Notes: a model not told the origin generated them from the sequence alone. Positions 46,882-58,408 are shown, counted from the first letter of the stretch. The stretch is 64,000 nucleotides of DNA from Leptobrachium leishanense (GCA_009667805.1 CM019063.1:85525877-85589876); one strand, 5' to 3'. Made by a program: numbers and translations.

Positions 46882-47103
46882 ACATTGTGCTGAGAGTGAG
46901 AGATACTGTAACAAGCAGCAATCTCAGCCTTCTGAGGAGCTACTACAATAGTAATTGTATCCACTGGTTTTCGGATGAATGAAATTAGTTTTCATACTAA
47001 AGAACTGAAAACGAATTTCTTTAGTAACTAAATAAATTGCATTTTAGGACTAATCCATTAGTTCAAAACGAAATTTTGTGCTGTGCACATGTCTATCAAA
47101 GAT

Positions 47104-49173
47104 CCTTTTCATAAAGGCGATGAAATGGTCCTTCATTTCAGGTCTGTTCTTTAGTGTTCGTTGAAGTGACTTGACTCTGGATAAAGCCTGTTCACGATTG
47201 TTTGGGAGTTTGACCCTTGCAGCACGAAGAGGTAATGGTGCTACCCAGCTGTTGGACAAAGAATTCTTCAAGGATGAGTCTATTACTTTGATAAATTCTC
47301 TGTCTTCAACTGATAAGGCTGATTTGTTGTCATCACTTGTAGTACAGAACACTGGTACCTAGGTTGTCATCACAGAGGCTAGGAGTGACGTCGGACACGC
47401 AGATGATGTCAAGAGGCTTCTCCTTTACATCATAATGGTGAGGACACGGTTTGAAGTGGGATACACGTCCGTTTCCTAACACGTGAGTTTTGAAGGAGTG
47501 GATCTCAGATGACGTGTGCATTTTATCCAAGCATACATTGCCCACTATTACCCAGCCCAGGTCAAGTCTTTGTGCATAAGGGGCATCGTCAGGTCCGTTG
47601 CACTGTTCGCGTACTTTATGTACTCTGAGTGTCTCTTCCTAGCAGGACCAAGATTTCAGCATTCATGTCCATTACTGGAATCTCCTCTACAAGATGCCTT
47701 AAGTGCGGATGGTGATATGCAGCCTCTGGAGTAGGAATCTCTTCCCTTTCGTCTGGTATCTGGTCACATTCAACTAATGTTGGTAGGAGTATTCCCTTTC
47801 TCCCCTTGACGTGAGAGACCATAAACCCATTGGCCCTTCTGCCGAAAGTCTCTACGCGACCAGAACAGGTTCTGAGAGTATACGGTGTTGCATGTCCCTT
47901 TATGCCAAAGATCTCAAAGAATTTAGGCTTAACAAGCGATCTGTTGCTCTGTTCATCTAATATGGCATACATCTTCGTGGCTTTCTCAGGTTGACCCTCT
48001 GGGTATATCTTGACTAGGCATACCTTGGCACAGCATTTGTAATCTAAGCCTTCTCCACAGACTTCCGTGCATGAAGAAGAAATATTCCCTACAGCTGGAG
48101 CATTACCTTGTTGCTCCCCGCCATGATTTGAGACAGGTGCAGAGGTAGGTAGCTGCTGTGGGTTGTCTGCAAGTGGAGTGGGGTGCATAGCTGTAACATG
48201 TCTGTCGCTGCTGCATTCTGTGCACTTGATGACAACTTTACAGTCTTTAGCAAAATGTCCGTAAGAGGCACAGCACCTGTAGCATACCCCAAGTTTTTGA
48301 AGAATCTCCCTGCGCTCTTGTAAAGTCTTTGCCCTAAGGCCACGACATTTCTTTAAAGGGTGAGTCTTCTTGTGAATAGGGCACTGACGATTCGGGTCTT
48401 TATCGCTATCACCCGAATCACTCTGGTTTGCACGAGAGGACACAGGTGGTGAGATGTCTGTCCTTTTAACAGATATTGCTCTATTAAAGTCTCTACGTGT
48501 AGCCGCTGTGTTATCATACTTTGATGAGGATGCTGGTGATGATGATGATGATGATGATGATGAAGCTGGCAAGTTGGTTTCGCTGAAGCTGGGATCGTTT
48601 CTTGTCCAGGCTTGTTCGCTGATGAACCTGCAAAAATATGGGAATGGAGGGAAGGATACGTTATAGTCTCTTTTGTATCTTGAGCCGTGTTGCGCCCATT
48701 TCTCTTGCAGGCCGTATGGCAGTTTAGACGCCACTGGATTGACACCATGAGCAGTGTCCAGGAAGCTTAGTCCAGGTAGACGTGGGTCTGTCTTTGCCAA
48801 CTCTAGCTCCATAAGGAGATCACTCAGTTCTTGGAGCTTGCGATAGTCTTTGTTACCCATTTCTAGGAAGTTTTGCAGTCTCTTGAACAGAGCGCCTTCT
48901 ATGGCTTCAGCGCTGCCATAAGCTTGCTCAAGTCTTGCCCACGCAGCAACGAGACCTGCATCCGGGTGGTCAACATGTACTGTTCTCAGTCTTTTAACAC
49001 GATCTGTGGATTCTGGCCCCAGCCACTTTATGAGCAAATCAAGTTCCTCCTTGGTAGTAAGGTTGAGATCAGCAATAGTAGCCTTGAAGGTTGATCTCCA
49101 GGCCCTGTAGCTCTCTGGACAGTCGTCAAACCTTGAGAGGCTGGTGTTAATGAGCTCTCGGCATATCATATAT
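47104..49173 (-). pseudogene. BEL gag C-terminal half, protease-like region and start of pol
   Basis: From 49173 the frame continues gag from the interrupted piece at 50300 (FARYMI + CRELINTSLSRFDDC). This is the DUF1759-type gag of BEL/Pao. Zinc-binding motifs follow: CPIHKKTHPLKKC and CYRCCASYGHFAKDC, then CTECSSDRH. A protease-like block (MYAILDEQSNRSLV) comes after, and LVECDQIPDEREEIPTPEAA. A frameshift near 47630 leads to VGNVCLDKMHTSSEIHSF (47545-47333). After another frame change the pre-RT segment follows (VEDREFIKVIDSSLKNSLSN ... RRKSL-like KSLQRTLKNRPEMKDHFIAF, 47352-47104). Confidence 0.9.
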
Positions 49174-49414
49174 TAGACATGTGCATTCGTTTTAGTACTA
49201 AAACGATTTAGTCAGAATTTTGGGATAATTTAGTTTTAGTATGACTCAAGAGAAACGAAACTGCTCAGTACAAAAAATGAAAGAAACTAAAATAAAATGC
49301 ACTACATTTTAGTTTCAGTCCTTTTTGTGATATTACATTGATGAGTGAAGGAGACCAGCAATGAAGAGCACAACATCGCAACATCCGAAGTTCTGCACCC
49401 TCCACATGCCAATG

Positions 49415-49705
49415 CAGTAGGATGTTCTATACAGAGAGGGGCATTAATTAATACAGGAGGATGTTCTATACATTATACAGAGAGGGGTATTAATGCAGGA
49501 GGATGTTATATACATTATACAGAGAAAGGTATAAATTGAGGAGGATATTCTATACAGAGAGGGACATTAATTAATTCAGGAGGATGTTCTATATATTATA
49601 AAGAGAGGGGTATTAATTAATGCAGGCAAATGTTGTATACATTATACAGAGAGGGGTATTAATTAATGCAGGAGGATGTTCTAAACATTATACAGAGAGG
49701 ATCCT
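49415..49705. repeat. ~43-bp minisatellite in element B
   Basis: About seven units related to gaggatgttctatacattat and acagagaggggtattaatgc, with some shortened or diverged units (49540-49600). Confidence 0.88.
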
Positions 49706-49954
49706 TTTTTTCAGCCCTTTAAAACCAGTGGCTGTGAGCACTGAGATCGGCTTCTTGTTATATTATCTCTCAGTACAATGTATCAGGCTCAGTTGTTACA
49801 GTAACTGACTGTAACAGCGCTCAGAGTTTCAGTAAAACAAGTAAATAATATTGTTCTAACCTCTTATATATAAAAATATTATTTACTAGTTTTACTGAAA
49901 CTCTGAGCGCTGTGATGAGCAGCAGTCAGTTACTGTAACAGCTTTGCCTGACAC

Positions 49955-50085
49955 GGGGCAGTATTACAATGTTGGTGCTAACTTAACCAGAGCTGTTGTA
50001 AACTGAAAACCTCCATAGGCTATAATGGCTCTGGGAAGTTTACAACAGCTCTGGTTAAGTTAGCACCAACGATGTAATATGGCCC
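49955..50085. repeat. Nested palindromic MITE in element B
   Basis: Same copy and position as 46751-46881 in element A, so it was already present in the ancestor of both. Confidence 0.9.
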
Positions 50086-50307
50086 ACATTGTGCTGAGAG
50101 CGAGAGATACTGTAACAAGCAGCGATCACAGCCTTATGAGGAGCCACTACAATAGTAATTGTATCCACTGGTTTTCGGATGAATGAAATTAGTTTTCATA
50201 CTAAAGAACTGAAAACGAATTTCTTTAGTAACTAAATAAATTGCATTTTAGGACTAATCCATTAGTTCAAAACGAAATTTTGTGCTGTGCACATGTCTAT
50301 CATATAT

Positions 50308-51875
50308 CTGGCGAAGTCAGTCAAGTCTGATCTCTCACTCTTTGGTGCCAAAGTAACTTGAGGAACCGCTTGGGTGTTAAAGTTCTCTGGTGATGAAGGG
50401 TGAGGTTTTCCAGGATAAAATGACGTTGCAAGAGTGTTTAACTTTGGTGTAGTCTCTAAGGCTTCTGCTGGCTGCGGCTTGAGCTGCGGCTTGTCACTGG
50501 GATTCACCTTGCTGGCAGAATGAGTTGATGTGATTTGCTGCGTAGATGTTCTTGTGTTATGGACTGGAAGAGGTTCAGGCATTTGTAGCTGAGAGGTCTC
50601 TGCATTGAGAGTCAGAACAGTGTTGGGAGGAGGTACAGGAGATGACTGTGTATTGTTGCAAATGTTATGCTTGAATACGTATTCACTAGTGCGTTCGACT
50701 GGGTCTTCCAGTTCTGCTGGGATAGGGCAGTCTGCATTAGTACTTTGTCCCATTGCTTCTTCGAGGACCTTCAGCCTCGCTACGGCAGCTGCTTCCTCCT
50801 TTTCCATTTGCAGAATCTTGATTTGGGATTCCATCTCTGCTTGTTTTTTAGCAAAGGAGCTTTTGCATTTTCTTCGACTCTGCTTCAACGCGGGCCTCTA
50901 TTAGCTTGTCGCTTAACGTCGAATGTCTGGAGCGAGAGGATCTGGAAGAATGTGCAGTGTGCTTGGTTGATGTGGATCTGTGCGATCTGGTCTCTTGCAG
51001 GTGAGCAATGCGGAGTTCTGCCCTTTCTTTGGCAACTTGCACTAGGAGGTCTCTTTGTTGGTTTAGTGCATCAGTCTTTGTCAATTCTGATGAAAAGTCT
51101 TTCATATTAGAGTCCTGCAGGAAGTCTGTGTATTTTTCTGACAGCCTCTGGTAATGTTTATATGCAGCAGACAGACGATCTATAGAGTCTCTTAATTCAG
51201 CTGGGTGATCGTTAAAGTGTGGTAAAACTGACATGCATTGTGAAGTAGGCTTGTGCACCTTCTTTTTTTTTTTTTTTTTCGATTCGATTTTTCGGATGTT
51301 TAAACTTTTTGGCTCGTTTCGACCGATTTCTGTTTCGATTCGGTTCGACTTTTTTTTCGGAATTTCGACCATTTTTCATATTTTCGTGTCACTTTGCTCG
51401 TTTTTTGTATCGACTTTTCGTAGGTTCGGAAATTTTCGTTTTTTCGGAACGTCTGTTCTCCTCATTTCAAAGCAATAAATTTTGATTTGACACATTTCAA
51501 GTCCATTCGAAAATTTCGAAAATATTTCGTTTCGGCTCGGAAAACTTTTCGGATCTGCTGTTTTTCGGATCTAAAAATTTTTGGAAAATCGGCCGCATCC
51601 GAAAACACGAATCGGGAAATTTCGTGGAAATTCCGAAACGCACATCCCTATTGTGAAGTTCTGTCCCACAGGTGAGACAGATTGCTGGAGAGCTCATCTC
51701 TAGTGTATTCATAGTTTTCTCTGAGTTTCTGTGTCGGTTTTATTGTGCGTTTGGGTTTTACACTCTGTTTGGCAAACTCTGCAGAATCTGCTCCTTGTAT
51801 GTCTGCGGGTTCAGGGACATGATGAATCTGCGTCGGTTCAGCCATAATAGAGTGCACAGAACCTTGTCTGGACAT
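50308..51875 (-). pseudogene. BEL gag N-terminal half, interrupted by a 405-bp element
   Basis: ATG at 51873-51875 (MSRQGSVHSIMAEPTQIHHV). The frame runs to NLSHLWDRTSQ at 51651, is broken by the insert 51246-51650, and resumes with CMSVLPHFNDHPAELRDSID and a Ser/Arg/His-rich helical region (SRSSRSRHSTLSDKLIEARV). A frameshift near 50880 leads to a Lys/Glu-rich coiled coil (AEMESQIKILQMEKEEAAAV) and a Pro/Thr/Ser-rich linker, ending in DLTDFARYMI at the TSD of element B. Long coiled-coil gag N-termini are usual in vertebrate BEL elements. Confidence 0.88.
51246..51650. mobile_element. hAT-type non-autonomous element C, TTCG-rich (405 bp)
   Basis: Termini taggcttgtgc and gcacatcccta. 8-bp TSD ttgtgaag (51238-51245 and 51651-51658). 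Almost the whole interior is built from ttcg/cgaa words with a 19-T run (51262-51280). Related to 18505-18836. Confidence 0.92.
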
Positions 51876-52118
51876 TTTATACGTTTTTGCAAAAATAGTA
51901 CTGTCTCTTTAAGAAGATGAACGGCAGCTTAGACAGGCAAGTAATACAGTTAAATGCAGAGAAACCGTTTTCAATATTCAGTGAGATGCAGTATAAGTGA
52001 GATGCAGTAAGCTTGTGTGACCATGTGCTTCCCAAGATGGCCGATGGCACTGAGCTTGATTGCAGATTAAGCACACACATATATAGTAGCAGGCTGTAGG
52101 ATTCTACACATCTTTTGA

Positions 52119-52570
52119 CTATTCTGACTCCGATCGTTGTATAGCGATTTATCCCTTGCAGAGACCTCTATGCCTGGTCTGTATAAGTAGATGCAATCAC
52201 CAAGGACAATCCTTATCAGATAGCTGAACTCACCAAAACACTGTTTCTTTCCACGACTTGCTTTATTCCATACATCAGGTTACAGCAGATCACAGGATAC
52301 AGCAGATGATCGAATGATAGGTTTTATGCGGTCAAAAGATGATGCTGTCCTTAACATGCAGATGAATAGACATGTGTTGCTAGATAACTACACCATGCTA
52401 CAGCTCTTACTCAGAAAGAAGGGTGGAACTTCACACACACAGGAAGTGCATTATCATAAAGCGAGGGAAAAAGAGAAAGCATGTACAATACAGAAAGACC
52501 ACTAGGTGGCAGCATAAGGACTATCTATACAGTATAAATCCCCATCTAAATGAATAACTGTAACAGCACA
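52119..52570 (-). repeat. 5' LTR of the BEL element (452 bp)
   Basis: Pairs with 44562-45015. It is followed in the minus direction by TCAAAAGATGTG, with no clear tRNA-complementary site. TSD ttag lies at its outer side. Confidence 0.93.
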
Positions 52571-52599
52571 TTAGCACCAACTATGTAATATGGCCCTAC

Positions 52600-54310
52600 A
52601 TTTTTACATTCTAAACCTAAACTCTCCTAAACTTTTTCCACTTGTATAAAATGCTGCATTTGCAATTCACATTTCGTTTAATGTAAAATCCACTATTTGA
52701 CATGGAATCGGCATTGTCCACACTGTAAATGCAACATTTTTACTTTAAAATTTGACGTGTGGCTTTCTTATTTTTACTAACTTGTAGTTTGCCGGGGTCC
52801 ATCATGCTCGATAATGATCAAGGACCGCCGCACTCGCAGATCTGGTGATGAGCATACTAGGGGTATTCCGGGGAAATGTCTCAGTTGGAATGTTAGATCC
52901 TTGTAAAGTCACAAAAAATTAATTTTGTAGCACAGGGTTTTTCACTTAATCAAGCCTTGCGATGTTAAAGCTGGCACGCTGCTCCTGTATCTCAGAAACC
53001 AATGCTTTTGCCGGTATTTCACTGCACCATGTGTGTTCGTAAAGGGGTTTTGGGATTCCAAGTGTATGTTGGACAATTTTTACACTTAATAAAATAAGTG
53101 TTTTTTTGTGTGGAGTGAGGGGGGGTTCTCCTCCAGCGCCATCTTGGAAGCTCTTCAAACACGGAAAACAAATTAACATATAACACCATCTCCCAAAGTA
53201 GATGCTCTTCCCACCCAGGTGTCCCTGTGTTGGTGCCCTTGATGCAGGTAGCGCTACCTGGGGGGAACAAAGGTGTGGATGTCGCTTTTATACACATATA
53301 TTTTAAAGGTACCTCTCCTTTGTGTCGTCAGGCAGCCCTGGAAAGCTAGCCCTTTTAATCTGCCGGCTGAGTGAGAAACCATGTGCAGTTCTCCTGTCAC
53401 TGTAACAGGATGCAAGACTGGAATACTCTGAATACTTACAGTCTCCTCTGCTCACTCAGAATCCTTCAGCTACAATGCTGGATTCTCTGGCTTTCAGCTT
53501 CCTTCATGGTCTGGTCACAGGGGGAGGGTCCCAGCTTCCTCACCATTCTGTTACAGAAACTTCTCCAACATGCTCACCTCTTATAGGCTGACAAGTTCCA
53601 CAGTTCAGGGATCACGGACGTGTTCAAGAGAGAGAGAGCCTGATTGGCTCAAGAGACAAGTTACTGCTAAGGGGAGAGTTCAGTATCCAAGACAACCCAG
53701 CTCCAGTGTTTTCAGGCAGAAAGGAAAAACCTGTTAATGTTGCTTCCTTCTTGGACCCCCTCCATTCTCCCACCAGCAGTTTTTCGTGCCTTTCTCCAGC
53801 CCTTACCCGAAGTTTAACTTAAGTATTAAGTTAAATATTATATATTTGGGGCAACTTAATAAGGAATTCTATGATTGGAATCTAATAAAAGCTTCTCCAT
53901 GTGTAGGCCAAAACGGAACTCCGTTCCCTCTCAGAAAATAGTGGAAAAACTTCGTTCTCATCCAACTATTCATGGTGTTGGGTGCTATCTATCTATAGCA
54001 ACCAGGAGGGCAGCACTCTTCATGTACTAAGCATAAGGGACAGGTGCATCTCAAGGCAAATAGACACAACAAACCAAGGGGAGACCACTCCATTACACAG
54101 ATCACACCATCTTAACGCTCACACAATTTAAAGATCTTTAGCTATTAAAGATTTTAACAAACTTTTAACAGCCTGTGCTTGGATTATAAACAAAGGGAAA
54201 CCACAAGTGCTGGCACTTTTTGTTCCTTGTGGGTCATGGACACATGCTACATTAGCAAAATGTGACCAGCAGGGGGAGTTCTCTGCCTGCCAAATATTCC
54301 TCCTGTATTG
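52600..54310. other. Non-coding spacer, upstream of the putative exon
   Basis: No element recognised with confidence. ctgagtgag/ctcactcag (about 53366/53452) could pair. If 54540-54664 is a real exon this stretch is intronic. Confidence 0.45.
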
Positions 54311-54314
54311 TAGT

Positions 54315-54417
54315 GTAAAAATGTATATATAGATAAGCATACATTTTTACAGTTCAGATAATGGAAAGTGATTTTCTATAAAACCACTTGATCCTGCCAC
54401 TGGTTTTATGGAAAATC
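54315..54417. repeat. Two adjacent hairpins
   Basis: gtaaaaatgtat (54315-54326) pairs exactly with atacatttttac (54339-54350). gattttctataaaacca (54370-54386) pairs with tggttttatggaaaatc (54401-54417) with one mismatch. Confidence 0.85.
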
Positions 54418-54539
54418 AGTTGGTAGTGACAGAGTTAATTATTTGTGAAAGAGAAAAAGGAAAGTGAAAGTCTTTTTAATTTTTTTTTTTTTGCATGTGC
54501 AGCTTCTTAAAATACTCCATGCATTTTATGTATTTGCAG

Positions 54540-54664
54540 GTGACCAAGGTACAAAAAACAAAGTTGACTTCTACCTTGGAGAGGTGCAGTTCAAGTCATA
54601 TTGCATGGAATTTGTAAAGCATTCCCAAAATATAGGGGACGGCTGGGAGTGGAATTCTCTAAAG
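54540..54664 (+). CDS. Putative single exon of a host protein-coding gene
   Basis: A 125-nt open segment is bounded by an acceptor (tatttgcag, ending 54539, after a long T tract at 54476-54492) and a donor (gtatgg at 54665). Read in phase it starts with two bases of a split codon, then 41 codons: [41 protein letters not shown]. Composition is balanced (Trp, Cys, Tyr, Gly) and unlike the low-complexity frames around it. It belongs to no transposon family I know, and I do not recognise the protein. The rest of the gene would be outside or hidden in the intron-like flanks. A chance ORF cannot be excluded. Confidence 0.5.
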
Positions 54665-54944
54665 GTATGGTAAGAATGATGCATCCGAAAGAAACAGAAG
54701 GTCCCGTTTTCAAAATAATAGAGTTGTAGATTTTATCGACAATGTTTAATTTGTAGACACCATTGTATTTTTTTATGCCTTGCCTGCTGTTCTTGTGAAG
54801 AGACCAGGCATACAGTAGTGTGAATTATCAAATGCCTCACATTCTTTCGGTTCATTAGGGCTACATTGTTTACTGTGATAAATGTTTAAAAGCAATAATG
54901 TGGCGGCTGTGTAAATTGTTTAAAAGCTAATTTAGTAGTATACA

Positions 54945-55258
54945 CCATGGGCACTATCAGCTGGTGTGAGCTAACCCTAGCGTTATGCATTAGTGCCGGG
55001 TTAACGGAGTCTAGCGCCTAACTAACAGATCGTTTGCCTCTCGCTCCAAACGGGAAAAATCATTTAGCGCGTTGCTGTTAGCGATTTGTAGCGCAAGCTT
55101 ACTGTACTTTGCGCGTCCTATACTTAACATGGGGTGCTAGAGCTCTAGCGCTTTGTAACTAACAGATCACTTGGTGCCTGCACTAATTTCTGGAGTGACG
55201 CTAATCGCAAAATTTTACCTACTGCTCAATCCTGGTGCTAACTCCAAAAAGCAGGTCC
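54945..55258 (+). repeat. MITE relative of the 22584 family
   Basis: Shares gtactttgcgcgtcctatac and cttaacatggggtgctag (55094-55140) and several tagcgc words with 22584-22890. The left end ccatgggcactatcagctgg is diverged. Confidence 0.6.
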
Positions 55259-55259
55259 T

Positions 55260-55790
55260 CGCCCAAAATTAACACACAACAGGCAATTGAAAGGAATGCA
55301 GCACAAGTGTTGTCTTGGCCCCATACACCATAGTAATGGATCTGGTCAGCAATGTCGCTGCTGTTGCAGTAGGCTCTATTATGATATATATGTATCCTTT
55401 ATCCACATATATCCCAATTCTAATATATTGGCTAAGTTGAAACATTTTATGCTGGGGGTTATTAATAGTATGTAAGCGGTTGATTATTGGGGTGACCGTG
55501 TGGACCATGTTTAAAGGGACACATGGATAAATCTTGCCCTGAAACATGTATTATTTATATGCTGCCGCAGGGAAATTCTTGTGGCTCATCTGGCCTTCCT
55601 TTTAGATCTATTAAATGAAGTGTAATGATTCTACATGCTGTTGGGTGGCATTTATCATGCAATGTCCATCAGCCTTAATATATTTGTGCATAGAAACATG
55701 GGTAATACGGTCACCTTGGAGGATTTTAATAATGCAGGGGTGTGAGGGCTATTTGCTGGATGTGTTCATACTTATACAAGGTTCTATCAT
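55260..55790. other. Non-coding spacer
   Basis: Nothing recognised. Ends in (TA)n at 55790-55804. Confidence 0.5.
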
Positions 55791-55792
55791 AT

Positions 55793-58408
55793 ATATATAT
55801 ATATAACGCGAAAGTCTTGACTGACTGACTGACTGATCAACGCCCAGCTGAAACCGTTTAACCTAGGAATGTGACATTTTGAAGGTGCACTGTTTTTATG
55901 ATGTAGGCACCCACTAAGGAAGGATTTTTGGAAACTCCGCCCCTAAGGGGGTTGAATATTTTAAACAGGATACCTATAGCTCAAAAACAGAAAATGCTAC
56001 AGATGTGAAAATCGGCATTTAGATTCGTCTTGAAAAATAAAACACGTATTTTACCGTTTTTCAAAAATTCGACTGGGGACGAAAAAAGGGGGTTGAACAT
56101 TTTAAACAGGATACCTATATCTTAAAAAGAGAAGATGTTACAGACGGGAAAATCGGTATTTAGATTCTTGAAAAATAAAAAAAAACACGTATTTTACAGT
56201 TTTTCAAAAATTCAACTGGGGGGCAAAAAAGGGGAGTTGAATATTTGAAATATTTTAAACAGAATACCTATAGCTTAAAAACAGAAGATGGTACAGATGT
56301 GAAAATCGGTATTTAGATTCATCTTGACAAACAAAAAAAACACGTATTTTACCATTTTCTGAAAACTCCTTAAGGGGGGCAAAAAGGGGGGTTGAATACC
56401 TTTATCATAAACGCAAAAGTCCTGACTGACTGACTCATCAACGCCCAGCTGAAACCGTTTAACCTAGGAACGTGACATTTTGAAGGTGCACTGTTTTTAT
56501 GATTTAGACGCCCACTAAGGAAGGATTTTTGGAAAATCCACCCGTAAGGGGGTGAAAAAGGGGGTTGAATATTTTAAACAGGATACCTATAGCTCAAAAA
56601 CAGAAGATGCTACAGATGTGAAAATCGGTATTTAGTTTTGTCTTGAAAATTAAAAAAACATGTATTTTACCGTTTTTCAAAAATCCAAGTGGTGGGGCGA
56701 AAAAAGGGGGTTGAATATTTTAAACAGGATACCTGTATCTCCAAAACAGACAATGTTACAGTCCTGAAAATTGGTATTTAGATTCATCTTGAAAAATAAA
56801 ACAACACGTATTTTACCATGTTCTGAAAATTCCTTGGGGGGGGGCAAAAACGGGGGTTGAATACCCACATCAGTATACCTATATTTCAAAAACCGAAGAT
56901 GTTACGGGTGTGAAATCTGGTATTTACAATCTTCGTGAAAAAAAACAAACCATGTTTTTTGCCATTTTCCACAAATCCAATTGGGGGGGTCGGGGGAAAG
57001 GGGTCTGAATATTTTTATCATTATACCTATATTTCAAAAACCAAAGTTGTTACAGACGTGAAATTTGGTATTTACAATCTTCTTGAAAAATGAAAACAGG
57101 TGTTTTGCCATTTTCCAAAAATCCCAAGGGGGGGGATGAAAAAAGGGGGGCTGAATACTTTTAAACAGAATACCTATATCTCAAAAACAGAAGATGTTAC
57201 ATATGTGAAAATTGGTATTTAGATTCGTCTTGAGAAACAAAAAACACCTATTTTTACCATTTTCCAAAAATTCAGTGGGAGGGGGCAAAAAGGGGGGGGG
57301 TTGAATACTTTTATCAGTATACCTATATTTCAAAAAACAAAGATGTTACAGGTGTGAAATTTGGTATTTACAATCTTCGTGAAAACAAACAAACATGTGT
57401 TTTGCCATTTTCCACAAATCCAAATAAGGGGGGGGGTTCGAGGGAAAGGGGTCTGAATACTTTTACCAGTATATCTATAGTTCAAAAACCAAGATGTTAC
57501 AGGTGTGAAGTTTGGTAATTACAATCTTTTGAAAATAAAGAAACACGTGTTTTACCATTTTCCAAAAATCCGAGTGGGGGGGTAAAAAAGGGGGGTGAAT
57601 ACTTTTAAACAGGATACCTACATCTCAAAAACAGAAGATGTTACAGATGTGAAAATTGGTATTTAGATTTGTCTTGAGAAACAAAAAAACACATATTTTA
57701 CCATGTTCTGAAAATCCAGTGGGAGGGGGAAAAAGGGGGGTAAATACTTTTATCAGTATACCTATATTTCCAAAAACCAAAGATGTTATAGGTGTGAAAT
57801 CTGGCACTTACAATCTTCTTGAAAAATCAAAAAACACATGTTTTACCATTTTCCAAGAATCCCACGTGGTGGGTGAAAAAAGGGGGGTGAATACTTTTCA
57901 ACAGGATACCTATATCTCAAAAACAGAAGATGTTACAGACGTGAAAATTGGTATTTAGATTTGTCTTGAAAATAAAACTACACGTATTTTACCATTTTCC
58001 AAAAATCCAGTTGGGGGGAGGCAAAAGGGGGATGAATACCATTATCACTATACCTATATTTCAAAAACCAATGATATTACAGGTGTGAAATTCGATATTT
58101 ACAATCTTCTTGCAAAATAAAAACATGTTTTACCATTTTTCGAAAATCCAGTTAAGGGGGGTGGGGGAAAGGGATGTGAATACTTTTATCAGTATACCTA
58201 TATTTCAAAAACCAAAGATGTTACGGGTGTGAAATTTGGCACTTAAATTCTTCTTGAAAAATAAAAAAAAACACGTGTTTTACAATTTTCCAAAAATCCC
58301 AAGTGGGGGGAAAGGGAGGTTCTACCAAAAAATCCTCAAGTTTCTTTTAAATAACAATTTTAACAAATCCTAAAATCCACTCGAGCGAAGCCGCGGGCAA
58401 AAGCTAGT
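55793..58408 (+). mobile_element. Helitron-2/Helentron-like non-autonomous element with tandem array
   Basis: The start tataacgcgaaagtcttgac followed by tgactgac repeats, and the end gcgaagccgcgggcaaaagc plus tagt (58387-58408), are characteristic terminal words of non-autonomous Helitron-2-type elements. The 5' head block (ctgatcaacgcccagctgaa ... ctaaggaaggatttttgga) occurs twice, at 55840-55935 and 56435-56530. The body is about 15 tandem units of ~147 bp. There is no Rep/helicase and no TSD, which suits Helitrons. The family assignment rests on remembered end sequences. Confidence 0.75.
55940..58330 (+). repeat. Tandem array, ~147-bp unit, about 15 copies
   Basis: The anchor tacctata (or a close variant) occurs at 55971, 56112, 56265, 56584, 56730, 56876, 57024, 57171, 57320, 57472, 57615, 57759, 57907, 58051 and 58195. 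Spacings are 141-153 bp, except one double step that contains the second head. Two unit types exist: A (aacaggatacct ... ctcaaaaacag) and B (atcagtatacct ... tttcaaaaacc). G-runs of 5-9 separate units. Confidence 0.93.

Larger units (their letters stand above)
46099..47095. mobile_element. hAT-type non-autonomous element A (997 bp)
   Basis: TIRs tagacatgtgc and gcacatgtcta. Perfect 8-bp TSD tcaaagat (46091-46098 and 47096-47103), located inside BEL pol between codons for IFD and NNHAEP. It contains a ~43-bp minisatellite (46340-46497) and a nested palindromic MITE (46751-46881). No transposase. Confidence 0.95.
49174..50299. mobile_element. hAT-type non-autonomous element B (1126 bp)
   Basis: Same family and orientation as element A, nearly identical outside the minisatellite. 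TSD tcatatat at 49166-49173 and 50300-50307. It splits BEL gag within FARYMICREL. The size difference from A (129 bp) is about three minisatellite units. Confidence 0.95.
44562..52570 (-). mobile_element. BEL/Pao LTR retrotransposon with three nested insertions
   Basis: A complete LTR pair (44562-45015 and 52119-52570) lies between 4-bp duplications ttag (44558-44561 and 52571-52574). In the minus direction the order is 5' LTR, gag with zinc knuckles, protease-like segment, a partial RT, partial RNase H, integrase C-terminus, a purine tract (gacggggag) and 3' LTR. Three hAT-type elements interrupt it at 46099-47095, 49174-50299 and 51246-51650, each with an 8-bp TSD. Without them it is about 5.5 kb, short for BEL because RT and integrase cores are missing. 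Confidence 0.95.
44454..52596. repeat. 130-bp palindromic MITE split by the BEL/Pao element
   Basis: Left piece 44454-44561 (gggccatattacatagttgg...) and right piece 52575-52596 (caccaactatgtaatatggccc), with 3-bp tac flanks at 44451-44453 and 52597-52599. Its arms are gtgctaacttaaccagagct type. Intact relatives sit inside both hAT-type inserts (46751-46881 and 49955-50085), which verifies the reconstruction of the broken copy. Confidence 0.92.
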
